A stretch of DNA of 64,000 nucleotides from assembly GCA_054601695.1 (NCBI GenBank), contig BAAHQB010000089.1:496001-560000 (forward strand), written 5' to 3'. The notes beneath the pieces are model-generated. The model searched no databases and was not told where the DNA came from. It saw only the letters and a list, made by a program, of their open reading frames with translations. The position numbers and the translations under genes were made by a program. Position 1 is the first letter of the stretch; the number at the start of each line of letters is the position of its first letter. This stretch comes from Amorphochlora amoebiformis (taxonomy: Eukaryota > Cercozoa > Chlorarachniophyceae). This document shows, piece after piece, positions 1-64,000 of this stretch.

Positions 1-640
<640 letters not shown>

Positions 641-641
641 G

Positions 642-4957
<4,316 letters not shown>

Positions 4958-5241
4958 ACCTTAACCCCTCTGTTTCAATCCTCGTCTTGCTCTCCTCCTT
5001 TATAGCCTAATAAGGAGATTTTTCGACTATCTAAGGATTATGTGTCTGTCTCTCCACTTTCTCATTGGTTTTGTTCTCTTAATCTTTTGATTCTGGTTTC
5101 TTACATTTGTAATATATATATATATATATAAATATATAAATCGATACGTATATCATAGAAGTGATAGATACATATGTACTCGTGCGGTCCAGATGTGTAT
5201 TTATCTATGGATGTGTATTCATGTTCATGTACAATATATAG

Positions 5242-5273
<32 letters not shown>

Positions 5274-5284
5274 ATATATATATA

Positions 5285-5320
<36 letters not shown>

Positions 5321-5565
5321 ATATATTATATATATATATGTGTGTGTATGTGTGGATATGTATGTGTGTGTGTGTGTGTGTAGTGCGCACGATTACATAT
5401 TAAAAATTTAACCCAAGCTTGGTGGCCTTAATGCACTGTAAACGTGGATACCATCAAGTACAGGTCCCAAACATCTATCAGAACTCATAGTTAGTATCCT
5501 TGAAGATTGCGGCCAGTTATTCTTACCAATTCTAAGTTAACTCAGCATCGCTGGCTCGGCGTCGA

Positions 5566-5635
<70 letters not shown>

Positions 5636-5658
5636 AATATGATAGTATCTAGAGTATG

Positions 5659-5699
<41 letters not shown>

Positions 5700-5750
5700 A
5701 GTATGTATAACACATAATATTAATATATATATATATATTATATATATCTA

Positions 5751-5802
<52 letters not shown>

Positions 5803-6933
5803 TTATTTATGAAAATAGATCTAGCAAGACGGTACTGATGAATCAGTACCAGTAATGCCTCACATGTCGATTATGTAATGTATTCAACATACGTATACTT
5901 TAGACGGTGTATTATAGATACTGTTACTACGGTAGATACTGCACGGTGCCGCAGACTACGCAGACTCTAGAGACTAGTACTACGTACGCATATGACTGTA
6001 CATATATATAGTCGAACATATTTACTAGAAGTTCTTTTACTAAAAGTTCTTAATATATTATACGCATATACGTATCCATCAGTGTGTATATATATATGTC
6101 GTATGTATACGTATACGTACGTACGTAGACATACACTTTGATACATACATGTATACATGTACATGTACCACACATCATATCATCACGCGTACGTACGTAC
6201 GTACGACCTGTCACCTGAGTATAATACTCAGTAATATTAGCATATCAACTGCATCCTCAGCGGGCTGGTTGAGTAATATTTAATCAATAACATGGATCTA
6301 GTCTGTACAAGTCAATTAGAATGATCTATCACTGAATACTGTACTATGATACCGATCATATAGAATCTTAGAGTAGGTCTAGGAGGTAACTAGGTAACCC
6401 ATATGATGCACGCGGCATGATGGTGCAGCCAGCCCGTACGTACGCATGACAGTATGCGTTATATACGTACCGTAATTAAGTGTACGCCCTATCCTGACAT
6501 TAAGCTGCTAGCTAGTAGTAGCAAGAGTATATTTTAGATATTCTAGATATTAGCCAAGTTGAAAATCTTATGGAATATATCTCGGATCATTGACGTACAT
6601 CTAGATCTAGTACGTGTGCGTAAGTATGATCGACTAACATGTAGTAATATGATCAATATCATCTATCTACTACCTAGACTACATCTAGTTTAGAAATCTT
6701 ATATTTTCTACAGTTACTAAAGTTAGTCTCTAACTAGCTACAGATAGTCTAGATAGTCTAGGGTAGCTTATTTATAAGTACTAGAAGTAAGTATTTAAAT
6801 CTATATATAGGCATTGATGTATATCTAGTATATCTAGTATATGTTCTTTGTTTTCAAACCAATGAAAATTGGACAGCCGTCATGGCTCAAATCATTCCAT
6901 ACATCATGACTACAATATGACTTAGAAATATTA
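4958..6933. other. Spacer between the NOX and ARL3 3' ends, no gene recognised
   Basis: Convergent 3' ends flank this spacer. It contains a pyrimidine-rich patch just after the NOX stop, (AT)n and GT arrays (5111-5390, 5570-5800), a unique patch at 5405-5570 with no convincing exon, and from about 5840 to 6930 a non-repetitive A+T-rich stretch unusually rich in CTAG, TACGTA and short palindromes. I found no open frame with splice signals and no RNA gene. Confidence 0.7.
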
Positions 6934-8417
<1,484 letters not shown>

Positions 8418-8754
8418 GGTTTTTTGGATGAATTTGGGGTGAGGAGCCGGAGGGACGAGCGGACAGACGCCTTGGAGTCGCAACACCTAAGCCGCCGGTG
8501 CGTTTTTATGATGCAGAAACGCCACTGTGATCCGTTTCGCATTCATAGTGTGACATCACGAGAGATTAATGCACATATTGCGTGACATTCCTATGACATC
8601 ACGTAGAGTCATCTCGAGGAAAGGCGATTCGGAGCCCAGAAAATTTGGATTCCGAAGTAAAGAGTGCCACCTCGCGCGCAGCACCGGCGGGCTGATTCTT
8701 GAGATGCTGCTCGCCATTTTGGCGTTAATTCCGCATGTCTGGTTGTACAATCAA

Positions 8755-8966
8755 TTATCTCCTTCTCTCGATGTCGTAATCACCTTAGTTATAGAACTAT
8801 GAAAACAAATTCTGGCATTAAACTCACAGGAATCCATCTGCACCTGTAAAAAGTGCTCTTTTTCGGTCTCCTGCGTCGTGTCCGCCGTCTCGCGGAAGGC
8901 CTTCAACTGTAGGACGGCTGCAGGCGACTCTGCGACGACCGAGTTATTATTTTTTCTCTTCGGCAT
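8755..8966 (-). CDS. Small two-exon hypothetical protein (55 aa)
   Basis: Exon 1 is 8966-8828 (starts MPKRKNNNSV, polar and probably helical); exon 2 is 8783-8755, joined across a 44-nt intron with donor GTGAGT and acceptor CTAAG, ending in TAA. Phase agrees (1 then 1). The product is a short, charged, Gln/Glu-rich peptide with no signal peptide or membrane segment; I do not recognise its family. The start codon is only 17 bp from the divergent start of the SHOCT/WW gene, so the two must share promoter and 5' leader DNA. Exon 1 could belong to a longer model with another acceptor; the region 8418-8754 has further open frames but nothing convincing. Confidence 0.45.
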
Positions 8967-8983
8967 CGCGTCCCGGGGGTTTA

Positions 8984-18300
<9,317 letters not shown>

Positions 18301-18724
18301 CATGCGTGTTACTAATGATTACACCGGTATGTATTGTTGAAAATATGGTGGATTGCAATGTCTAGATGTATATTACTGTCTCGAGTTGCCCCGAGTCAAT
18401 CTAGTTAATGTTAAAAACGGCGAAGCAACCATGTCATGATCAATTGTACTAGTTGAAGAACAGAAGATACGTGATGTGCAGCTAGTTAAACAAGTGAATC
18501 GCATATTTCAGTGTGATCTAATATATAAATATCATAGGTCTATAATACTATATATATAAAAAAAATGTGTGTGTGTGTGTACTGGATGTTCACCTAGGTA
18601 CACGCATATGTATCTAGGTATATTAATACTTGTAGTAACTATATATCTACTAGAGACTATCATCTACTAGATCTAGATCATACTGCTATTGAAAATAATC
18701 ATGGTAGAATCATGCAATACATGG
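18301..18724. other. Spacer between convergent WW and PH genes
   Basis: Non-repetitive A+T-rich DNA with frequent CTAG and short palindromes and a brief (GT)n run at 18567. No open frame with splice signals stands out. It should hold both genes' 3' untranslated regions. Confidence 0.6.
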
Positions 18725-22400
<3,676 letters not shown>

Positions 22401-22509
22401 AGGTCCATATATTTATGTATTGATATAGCATAATGAATAGTAAATATGACAGAAGATACTATTTATGAATGTATTATCATGATGCAAGACAAAATATAGT
22501 ATTGAGATA

Positions 22510-22615
22510 CAATAATATGTACATAACATACATATGTACATAACATACATATCTGTATTAATTATTTATGTTAAATAATACGTATTAATTATTTATGTTA
22601 AATAATATGTTATAT
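22510..22615. repeat. Short tandem duplications
   Basis: ATGTACATAACATACAT is repeated twice in tandem, followed by two copies of TATTAATTATTTATGTTAAA. Lies at the 3' end of the PDZ-gene model. Confidence 0.8.
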
Positions 22616-24130
22616 AATATGTCAGGGAGGGAGCGAAAGGAAGCAATGAGAAAACCGAAACCTCCCAGTTTGTTGTGATCGCAGTTATTGAAACCAAGAT
22701 GTTTGAATAAACGTAATACATATTTACAAAAATGTTTATACATATGTATGTATATGTGTGTATATATGTATATATGCATATGTGTATCAGATGAGTGCCA
22801 AACGCACTTGGCCTTGCTAGCGCGTTCCTTGGCCTTCTCGAAGCGCTTCTTATCCGGCAGTTCAAGCTCTTTGATTAAATCCTCGTCAATCTATAACATA
22901 TCAAACTCAACATCATATTCCTGAAGAAAAGACAACCTGGGCTTCATATAGGCAGACTTGACTACGAAGATTACTGAAGAAAACGCACACCCCAGGCAAA
23001 GTAAAAATCCTAATCTAAACCACCTCCTTCGCCTCCGAGAAGAACATTCTGATCCTCCAGTCTTTCGGCTCCATCGCCGTTATGCGTTCTGCTATAAGCC
23101 TCTTGACCTAATTTAGCCCATGGGCAATCGACAGAAGAGTACACACTATTACGAGCCAAGCATAACGATTGTAGAATGTACTATTCACTTACATCATTTG
23201 CGTCGAAGTCGCTAGAAATCTGGTTGCCCTCCACGCTCACGAGGGTCCAGCCCTGAAATGATACATACAATCTCATCTAGATCCCTGAAATCTCAAAAGA
23301 CCTCACCGCGCACACGCCCAGATGATCCGCCTGACCTCCTGTCTGGACCCGTGTCACGCGGATCTCCCCATCCTCCGAGCTCTTCACGTCAGATATCGAC
23401 ATTCCCAGTTTAACACGGACGTCGAATGTCACGAGCTTGAGACCTTCGCCGTCTAAGCCTTGAATATCGCCTTCTGCTAGACGCAGATTGGGCTCGGACT
23501 GATCGGAGGTTACAAAACCAGTTAAAATTAATTCACTGGTTCCGTATATGGTATCTGACGTAGCATGCGGCACGACGGTTTGAATTACCGTAGAATTGAA
23601 GGGTGTGAATGCATCAGTAAGGTCTTGGGTCTGATACGACGGCTGTTAAAAGTGGGGTAGTACATCTATTATTAGCTAGACAATTCGTAAATTGATCACT
23701 AATGCTCACCCTTCGGCCGAGTCGGAGGGTCTTCAAGTTTAGCTTCCTACGAGGTGGCTCATGACTGTTTGGAGTATATTCCTCTTTCGGGCGAGCTATT
23801 CGCTGTTTATTTCTTGGAGTCGAGCAAGCTGAGTCTACACAACGGGTACTCGTTTGCGCGTTCTCGGATCGATCGATTGACCTTGTCTTGCTTTGGAGGC
23901 TTTCTGGCAAACTCTGGATGGCACGGACGGAAAACTCTGGACGTTCCATCTTGCGAGAGGACTTAATGACCAAATCAATAAAAACATTGTTTTATCAGAT
24001 GGAGATTGCTTGGAGTGTTTTGTCTTGCTCTCCATGGCGGTATCGAAACAATTCTGCTCACCTCATCGACCGAGTTCCTCTGTACAATCTCGCGCATGTT
24101 GCAGCATCGTCCGTTTACCACGCCTCCCAT
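22585..24130 (-). CDS. PDZ-domain protein
   Basis: Minus-strand exons: 24130-24062, 23961-23710, 23630-23307, 23252-23193, 23107-23024, 22890-22804, all phase 0. Residues about 24-107 are basic and Ser/Pro-rich, probably disordered. The PDZ domain follows: KLGMSISDV (carboxylate-binding loop), EIRVTRVQTGGQADHLGV, GWTLVSVEGNQI, then helix VKRLIAERI and strand WRIRMFF. A charged helical stretch (IDEDLIKELELPDKKRFEKA) comes next. PDZ domains bind C-terminal peptides of partner proteins, so this is probably a scaffold. The 3' end is uncertain: reading through from 22804 stays open to a TAA at 22585, but that tail includes microsatellite translation. Two upstream ATGs are also possible. The G+C content is higher than its surroundings and its introns are free of (AT)n. 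Confidence 0.8.
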
Positions 24131-24589
24131 CCTTGGCACCCAAAGGTCCCAAACACCCCCTGACGGCACGTCAGGAGTTTGCCTTTCGAGGCTGCTTGTG
24201 ACTCCCAAGAGTCTTGGGCGATTTCACCCAAAAGTTACGCTCGATTTAGCCGGGGCACGTGCGGACCCTCACCACCGTCCACGAACGCCTAATACCGCGC
24301 CCTTCGGCCTGGCCTGCTGAATCGCGCATTTCAAGTCGACTGAAACTGGCATGTTGCCAGTATTTCACGTCGATTTGGCATCTGTGACATAGCGGGATGT
24401 AATGGAGGTGTCTCTTAACCTCTCCGGTCGTTCAGGGGCGTAGCGAAGGATATACGGACGGTGGGAGAGTTCGTGATGTAATTGACGATGATTCATTCTC
24501 AGCCGAATGGAGCATCTGATGGCATTCTTCGAGTTCAAGCACTCACTCCCATCGCGCATAGGAGTCCGACACCGTGCAGGGCCTACTAG

Positions 24590-24915
24590 CCTCAAGAACA
24601 GGGCTAGGGCTTGGGCTAGGCTAGTGTCTTGCTTGGCGAAAGCAGAGCGCTACTCGACGATGCCTGGTGATACTGCGCTTAGATTAGGGCTAGGTTTTGG
24701 AAAGGGCTAGGTTTTGAAAAGGGCTTGAGCTATGGCTGGCTGTGTCAAGATAAGGGCAAGGCTGAAATAAGGGCGAGGTTACGGCCATAGTTGGGGGCTA
24801 GAGCGCGCTGTGCTGAGAAGGGAGCTGGGGCTGGCGCTAGGGTCATGATTTTTGCTGGGATGGGGTTAAAGCTGGGCTGAGGCTATAATAAGAGCAAACT
24901 AGGGCTAGAAGCGGT
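24590..24915. repeat. Degenerate GGGCTAG/AGGGCTA tract
   Basis: Many imperfect units such as GGGCTAGG, AAGGGCTAGG and GGGCTTGGGC, reminiscent of TTAGGG with a C inserted. Not a clean tandem array. Confidence 0.7.
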
Positions 24916-25082
24916 TAATTTAAGAACAAGCTGATCTAGGTGAGTGAGCACTACAGAACTTGTAGCCGCCGCATACTACATGCACTATGATGTAACGAAA
25001 ATTATAATATGCCAATTTATCATGTAACACGCACTTAATATATTCTGGATATTTAATATTATATATACACTAGTCCATATCT

Positions 25083-25171
<89 letters not shown>

Positions 25172-25300
25172 TATATATACATCATAAATAATACATGTAT
25201 AATATTATATGTATATTACAATATTGTACATGTATATAAAGCCTACAATATTATAAATATATATCAAGAATATCTAGTAACGACATATAATCATTGGCCA

Positions 25301-25340
<40 letters not shown>

Positions 25341-25572
25341 TATTATATATATATATATATATTTATATATATACTAGATATACTATATAGATATCGTATA
25401 ACTAGTATAAACAAAGATACATATCAGTTATATCGTAACTTATATGTGTGTGCGTGTATACATGCCATTACGCATATCGCTAGTATCATAGTATAATATG
25501 TAACATGATATACGCTATGTATTATACTGTACATATACACACATGTGACAGTTGGGCCTGCTACACCGTGAT

Positions 25573-25624
<52 letters not shown>

Positions 25625-25639
25625 TACTATAGTATATAT

Positions 25640-25710
<71 letters not shown>

Positions 25711-25778
25711 CTATGACTCATGATATACGTATTCACACTAGACACACTAGACACACGCTATACAGTATATAATATCTA

Positions 25779-25819
<41 letters not shown>

Positions 25820-25831
25820 TTGTATATATTG

Positions 25832-25867
<36 letters not shown>

Positions 25868-25909
25868 CAATGTATATATATATATAGTTATATATATTAT
25901 AGAATATTG

Positions 25910-25942
25910 TATATCATGAATCAGAATCTGATTCATGATATA
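25910..25942. repeat. Perfect 16-bp inverted repeat
   Basis: TATATCATGAATCAGA followed after one base by its reverse complement TCTGATTCATGATATA. Lies between (AT)n arrays in the spacer; could be a hairpin or cruciform. Confidence 0.85.
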
Positions 25943-26019
25943 TTATACATTTATATATATAGTATCACTATGAACATTATGATAGGCTAGCAAATATATA
26001 TATATATATATTTATATAT

Positions 26020-26064
<45 letters not shown>

Positions 26065-26306
26065 ATTACTATGATATATATCTAGATATATATACCGTGA
26101 TATATTTACATATATATATATATATACATATATGTATGCATGATATATCTAGTATATCCAGTATGTATGCAGGCACACACATGTGTACATACTCCAGATA
26201 CTGGATATATATATTTATATATGGATGCCGGTATATATATTATACATATATACTAGATATGCATATATTATATATATATATATATATACATATATGTGTA
26301 TATATA

Positions 26307-26386
<80 letters not shown>

Positions 26387-26395
26387 TATACTATA

Positions 26396-26854
<459 letters not shown>

Positions 26855-26911
26855 ATATCTCATACATACATATATACGTATATATATATATATATAAATA
26901 CTTATACATAT

Positions 26912-26983
<72 letters not shown>

Positions 26984-27108
26984 GTTAGTATACTTTATAA
27001 TCCATAAACTGACACACCTTGGGTACGACAATCAGACAATATCCAAATTAATTTCAGTTCAGCCATATTAATTGAATCCGTACTACATTCCGACGCTCTT
27101 ATATCTCA

Positions 27109-28479
<1,371 letters not shown>

Positions 28480-29158
28480 TGTTTCGTGATGTGTCCGGGA
28501 GAATGACAGAAGTGTCAACGATATCTACCAAGATATGATGAGATATCTCCGGGATAAGTATAATTATTGTATTTGATTACAATAATGACTGTTAACATTT
28601 ATAAGATATATGGGATACGAATGACGGGTAGTAACGCATATGGGCTCCGGATACCCACGGAGATTGTGCACGAAATGGTGGACGGTGCGTTTCATCACCG
28701 GAAACCCCACCCTCTACATCCCTTTAGGAATCTACAACTTATCCATGCCGCATATATAACACTTACAACTCATACCTACACGTTCCTTTCGATTCTGTCG
28801 CGATTAATGCACCATGTATCCCCGAAATTGTCAATTTTCTGATCGTGTTCATGAGATATACGCCAATTTTACCTCCATATCCATAGATTGGCATGTATAT
28901 CCTCCCTGTGATTTTCATTAATTACGTGGTGGTTGCAGATAATTAAACCGAGGTAGGGGTTTGTAGGGCGTGGGGAAGGGAGAGAAGAGGTTGGGTTGGG
29001 ACTAGGCCGCCTTGGTCGTTAAGGGGCATAAATGTCAAATACGGTGAACACGCATACCGGCCGTGCGAATATGTATACGGCTTTTCATATTGGCTAAATT
29101 ATGTACTTCTTGAGATTGATCATTATTCAAATCCAGGTTTACCCACACATGCTGACGG
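28480..29158. other. Spacer between divergent DYNLT2B and the following + gene
   Basis: Unique, moderately A+T-rich DNA that should contain both promoters. It includes one open frame described separately and no microsatellite arrays. Confidence 0.6.
28621..28842 (+). CDS. Possible short ORF (73 aa), doubtful
   Basis: Single open frame from ATG at 28621 to TGA at 28842; starts MTGSNAYGLRIPTEIVHEMV, then becomes His/Leu/Thr-rich. There is a possible donor (GTGCGT) after the first 21 codons, so it may be a first exon, but no phase-compatible acceptor joins it to the gene at 29159. No family recognised. Confidence 0.25.
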   Translation: MTGSNAYGLRIPTEIVHEMVDGAFHHRKPHPLHPFRNLQLIHAAYITLTTHTYTFLSILSRLMHHVSPKLSIF

Positions 29159-36710
<7,552 letters not shown>

Positions 36711-36773
36711 TGTAAAATTATAAATAAACTGAGAAGTACGTGTATATATATATATACTATATATATATATATG

Positions 36774-36839
<66 letters not shown>

Positions 36840-36924
36840 TAATATTGTGTTATGTATATATTAGACGATTTTAATGATGTATTTCACATACAATGAAAAC
36901 ACACAAATATACACACACATACAT

Positions 36925-37004
<80 letters not shown>

Positions 37005-37237
37005 ATATATATATATCCAATGTATTTACAACAGATACTGCAAAATTAAGTCTGTGATGCGAAAGGTAACATTGCCCCCGTAGAAAATCTCTCCTATTCA
37101 TAACTACGTATAACAAACATAGTATATATGATATCTATACCGTGTATAAAATCATCCACAAAAGTAATCGTCGAACCTATTATACCAAAATCTTCCAATA
37201 TATATGTATATAAATATATATATATATATATATACAT

Positions 37238-37283
<46 letters not shown>

Positions 37284-37325
37284 TATGTATACACACACAC
37301 ACATATATATATATTTATATATATA

Positions 37326-37369
<44 letters not shown>

Positions 37370-37527
37370 ATATATATATATATATATACGTATTCGTATA
37401 TATACATATGTTTGAATGCATATTGCAAATGCACTTTAAGCCGAAAAAAGTACTATTGTGTATTACGAATAACGTTCTAGCATTAGGCCCCATCAATTTG
37501 ATTATATACGCTTGTGTATACATACGA

Positions 37528-37566
<39 letters not shown>

Positions 37567-37755
37567 TCTACACATACATACATATACAACATGCCTTAAC
37601 ATCCCTACACGCTGCACATCCACTAATAAACCCTGGTAACTATTTATATACGCTAATAATAGTGTCTACCAACCTCTACTAATAGAAGGTAGTCGTTTTT
37701 TACGGTACATATACAAGTATCTGCAAAATAATGCTGAAACGGCTACTTATAGACC
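36711..37755. other. Spacer between two co-oriented + genes
   Basis: (AT)n arrays alternate with unique patches at 37015-37200 and 37405-37510. The patch 37047-37076 (acceptor AACAG, donor GTAACA) is phase-compatible with the upstream gene if the TAG at 36708 is spliced out, but no convincing continuation exists. 37590-37755 should include the promoter of the next gene. Confidence 0.6.
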
Positions 37756-44123
<6,368 letters not shown>

Positions 44124-44147
44124 GTATATAAGTATATATCCATCTAT

Positions 44148-44189
<42 letters not shown>

Positions 44190-44359
44190 ATATATATATA
44201 TATATATATATAATTTAAATGCATCGATATATTTATATTTATAATATTATACATTACTAGCATATATATATATATATAAATATGTAGAGTATATATATAT
44301 ATATATATATGTAGAGTATATATATATTATATATATATATATATGTATATATGTATATT

Positions 44360-44449
44360 ATATATATATATATATATAACACAACATATATAACCTTCAC
44401 AGTCATATATATATATATATATATAACACAACATATATAACCTTCACAG

Positions 44450-44495
<46 letters not shown>

Positions 44496-44525
44496 CACAA
44501 CATATATAACCTTCACAGTCTACTC
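44360..44525 (+). repeat. Triplicated ACACAACATATATAACCTTCACAGTC
   Basis: Three copies (about 44378, 44426 and 44494) of a roughly 26-bp unit separated by (AT)n of different lengths, followed by CCCTAA repeats. Confidence 0.92.
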
Positions 44526-44655
44526 ATCCCTAACCCTAATCCTAACCCTAATCCTAACCATAAATCTAACCCTAGGGACCTTACGGGGATGAAGCAGGCG
44601 ATCTATAATGACTTGTACTTCTAACCCTAACTCTAAACCTAAGCCTAACTCCTCT
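44522..44655 (+). repeat. CCCTAA-type tract
   Basis: CCCTAACCCTAATCCTAACCC units, interrupted by a unique patch at 44575-44620, then CTAACCCTAACTCTAAACC. Confidence 0.88.
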
Positions 44656-44767
44656 CTTTGATATATTTGTAAATACTTTCGAATTTGAATGTATCCCCTC
44701 ACTTTTCATATATTTGTGAATATTTGCGAAGATGATTGTATATATGTACACACACACATATACATAT

Positions 44768-44824
<57 letters not shown>

Positions 44825-44880
44825 TACATATGCACATATACATGCACACATACATATGATACATATGTACACATGTACAT

Positions 44881-45970
<1,090 letters not shown>

Positions 45971-46047
45971 CGGCGTTATTCCTGGTATGTACCATTAAGG
46001 AATGTGGTTAAATATATAATTTTGTAGTATATATATATATGTATATA

Positions 46048-46082
<35 letters not shown>

Positions 46083-46374
46083 GTATACATATATATATGT
46101 ATATATATATATATATATATTGTTAGCGCAGTGGTATAGTAAATGGTAGTCCAGAGTTCGATTCAAGTCCGTTTGGATTATGACGAATGATTATAGATAA
46201 CTTCTTGTGGTAGTCGGATACTTCCTTTCTTCCTCCGGAACCGTATGGGTTCCGAGAATATTCTGGGTTCCAACTATTGTGCTACTACTCGTATACTCTG
46301 AGGAACTGACCGTAATCTAGCCAGCCCGCGTAGTTAACTAGCTATAGGTTCCGCGCTGGCTCTACATGCTGTAG

Positions 46375-46410
<36 letters not shown>

Positions 46411-46496
46411 ATATATATATATATATATATATATAATTATAATATATATATAGTAACTCTATAGATATATATATATATATATATATATGTAACTAA

Positions 46497-46540
<44 letters not shown>

Positions 46541-46758
46541 ATATACATACGTATATGTATGTATACATATATACATATACATACATGTATTATACATATA
46601 TATATATATATATTTACAATATACATGAATATATATATATATATATAGCTACATCCATAACTTCGTACGTAGTGAGAAGGGCAGGGAGACATAAACACAA
46701 AGGGAAACCAAAGAGAGGGAGACATATATATATATATATATATACATATATAATATAT

Positions 46759-46789
<31 letters not shown>

Positions 46790-47095
46790 GAAAGAGAGAG
46801 AGACGAGAGAAGGAGAGATAGAGAGAGAGACGAGAGAGAGAGAGAGACGAGAGAGACGAGAGAGATGAGAGAGAGACAAAGATATAGCGGAAGCGAGAGG
46901 GAGCTGAGGAGAGAGTCAGGGAATAATAGAAGAGTGAAGTTCATACAAAGTGTGCTATATATTTATATATTTACATATATATATATATATATATATGTTT
47001 GTATATAAATATATATATATATATACATGTATATACATATATATATATATATAATATATACATATATATTATATATAATGTGTGTATATATATAG
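45971..47095. other. Region between two + gene models
   Basis: Holds (AT)n arrays, the solo LTR at 46121-46376, a unique patch at 46650-46720, (GA)n-rich DNA at 46795-46930 and more (AT)n. No exon is certain; the 5' exons of the EF-hand-like gene may be here. Confidence 0.6.
46121..46376 (+). mobile_element. Solo LTR, family 1
   Basis: TGTTAGCGCAGTGGTATAGT ... GTAGCA, colinear with the LTRs of the gag element over its ends (head, GTAGTTAACTAGCTATAGGTTCCG tail block) with a different middle. Flanked by (AT)n on both sides. Confidence 0.92.
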
Positions 47096-57292
<10,197 letters not shown>

Positions 57293-57478
57293 CTTCACTA
57301 GACTAGCAAATTTTTTTTTTGAGCATGCTGCTCACGTCGATGTCGTTAATAAACATACTGACTCCGTCATCCAAATGAATACATCGTGTATCTGCAGCTG
57401 GTTTGAATATGTATATACACATATATATGTATACATATGTGCATATGTGCATATGTATATGTGTGTACACATGTGCAC

Positions 57479-57545
<67 letters not shown>

Positions 57546-57555
57546 ACTAGATTAT

Positions 57556-57609
<54 letters not shown>

Positions 57610-58450
57610 CCCAGTCTGTGATGAATATTCGTGCGTGTATGTGCGTCACAAAGTGAATAGAGTGGGACAAAATTTGAAAATACATTTACGTATATCTAGC
57701 TATACATACACATATGACTAGAGATACGCATAATTTACGTGTCCAACGTGTACGAATGTATTATCTGGATCATGCGCATATATATGCAAAAGTACAATTG
57801 GTACCTATGATTCGTACGCATACTGATACGTGCGTACCTGCGCCTAGTTACGTACCATTATTTTTTCCATCATTTACGTACGCAATGATTCAAGTACATT
57901 ACCTAGAATACGTATACCTAGATACGTACGTACGTATACGTACGTATACGTATACAGTAAACGTATGCGTACTATAATCTAGAATATACGTATGTCTAGT
58001 ATATCAATACACACAGAGACTTTGTTTTTATGTTCTGGATGAAAAAAAAATTTAAGGGGTGCCCCAAGTCCCAACTCTCTAGACTCTGCAAGTCATCTAC
58101 ATCCGCCTCTCGCTAGTCACGACATATGAAGACAACAGTCTCTGGGATCTGTCGCCCTGGCTAGATCTGGACTAGTAAATAAATCTCTATTAATAATCTA
58201 GATTAACTACATTCTAGACATTGAAAGATATTACTCGAAATTTGAAGACAATAATTTGATAATTTTAAGGAGATAACTTACTGTTCATTTGCAGGGTCGG
58301 TACAAATCTTAACCTTTAATTCTATTGGCAATACCGAGAATCGGTACTACTCTTCTCGACTTCGGTGGAATCCAGTGCATGCACCAATAAATACTAGATT
58401 GTGTCGACCATACTGTGTCGACCATGACGGGCAATATATTTTTAAGGTAT
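57293..58450. other. Spacer between convergent EF-hand-like and RND genes
   Basis: A possible polyadenylation signal AATAAA lies at about 57348, some 55 bp after the stop. Then (AT)n (57485-57600) and, from about 57690 to 58440, non-repetitive DNA rich in TACGTA/ACGTACGT palindromes and CTAG. No gene recognised. Confidence 0.65.
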
Positions 58451-63648
<5,198 letters not shown>

Positions 63649-63890
63649 CTGGGAATCGGCCAAGAAGAAATTGAAGCTAATTATTACAATAGTTGATGTT
63701 GAGGTCACCGAGAGAGGGAATTAATCAGTTAAGCACCGGTGCTTAGTTTCAGCTGTTTAGTTTCAGGTCAAATTAGATGAATGTCAAATAGTAAAGTTTG
63801 GATTCTTATACGAATGTGTAAGTATATGTACATGTTGTGTTGTGTGTTAAATGTTTGTCAGTCAAAAATAATGCTTTGTACATCACACCC

Positions 63891-63976
<86 letters not shown>

Positions 63977-64000
63977 TCTATTATATATATATAGATATAT
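63649..64000. other. Upstream intron of the RND gene at the window edge
   Basis: Unique A+T-rich DNA to about 63890, then (AT)n. A possible donor (CTCTCG then GTGACC on the minus strand, near 63711) might mark another exon but I could not confirm its frame. Confidence 0.5.

Noticed and set aside
46121-46200. tRNA gene at LTR heads
   Set aside because: A-box and B-box-like sequences are present, but there is no acceptor stem and the A-B spacing is too short; they are the ends of LTRs.

Overview
The window is nuclear DNA of a flagellated microbial eukaryote that I cannot name to species. Evidence: every recognisable gene is broken into exons of about 20-250 bp with GT-AG (occasionally GC-AG) introns; the standard stop codons are used; interstitial CCCTAA/TTAGGG telomere-type repeats are common; and several genes point to cilia (an ARL3 GTPase, a DYNLT2B/TCTEX1D2 dynein-2 light chain). 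Nearly every intron is inflated by long (AT)n arrays, which together make up a large part of the window. The many apparent Tyr-Ile reading frames are translations of (AT)n and are not genes. All gene models were built by hand from splice sites, phase agreement between exons and protein similarity.

Layout, left to right: 3' half of a NOX-type NADPH oxidase (+, to 4957); gene-poor CTAG/ACGT-rich spacer; ARL3 (-, 8417-6934); a tiny two-exon gene (-, 8966-8755) whose start codon lies 17 bp from that of a divergent 13-exon SHOCT-like/WW protein gene (+, 8984-18300); a PH-domain gene (-, 22400-18725); a PDZ-domain gene (-, 24130 to about 22585); a repeat-rich spacer holding a huge CT/AG/CG/CT array; DYNLT2B (-, 28479-27109); a 15-exon gene of unknown family (+, 29159-36710); another unknown gene with a CH-like stretch (+, from 37756); a long EF-hand-like gene (+, about 47096-57292); and the C-terminal half of a Dispatched/Patched-type RND membrane protein (-, runs off the right edge, stop at 58451).

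Mobile DNA: a 1.6-kb LTR element carrying only gag (53031-54645) with identical 258-bp LTRs sits in an intron of the EF-hand-like gene. Solo LTRs of the same family lie at 21574, 46121 and 52775, and an older related family lies at about 10058, 15942, 41262 and 52282. The LTRs carry a tRNA-like A-box/B-box head. In gag orientation, the base run after the LTR resembles a half-tRNA-Met primer-binding site and contains the gag start codon.

Three unusual genome-scale patterns deserve attention: (1) truncated copies of exon edges ('ghost exons') inside neighbouring introns, always beside (AT)n; (2) telomere-type repeats concentrated at intron ends with a strand bias (CCCTAA before acceptors, TTAGGG after donors); (3) LTR insertions preferentially within (AT)n arrays.
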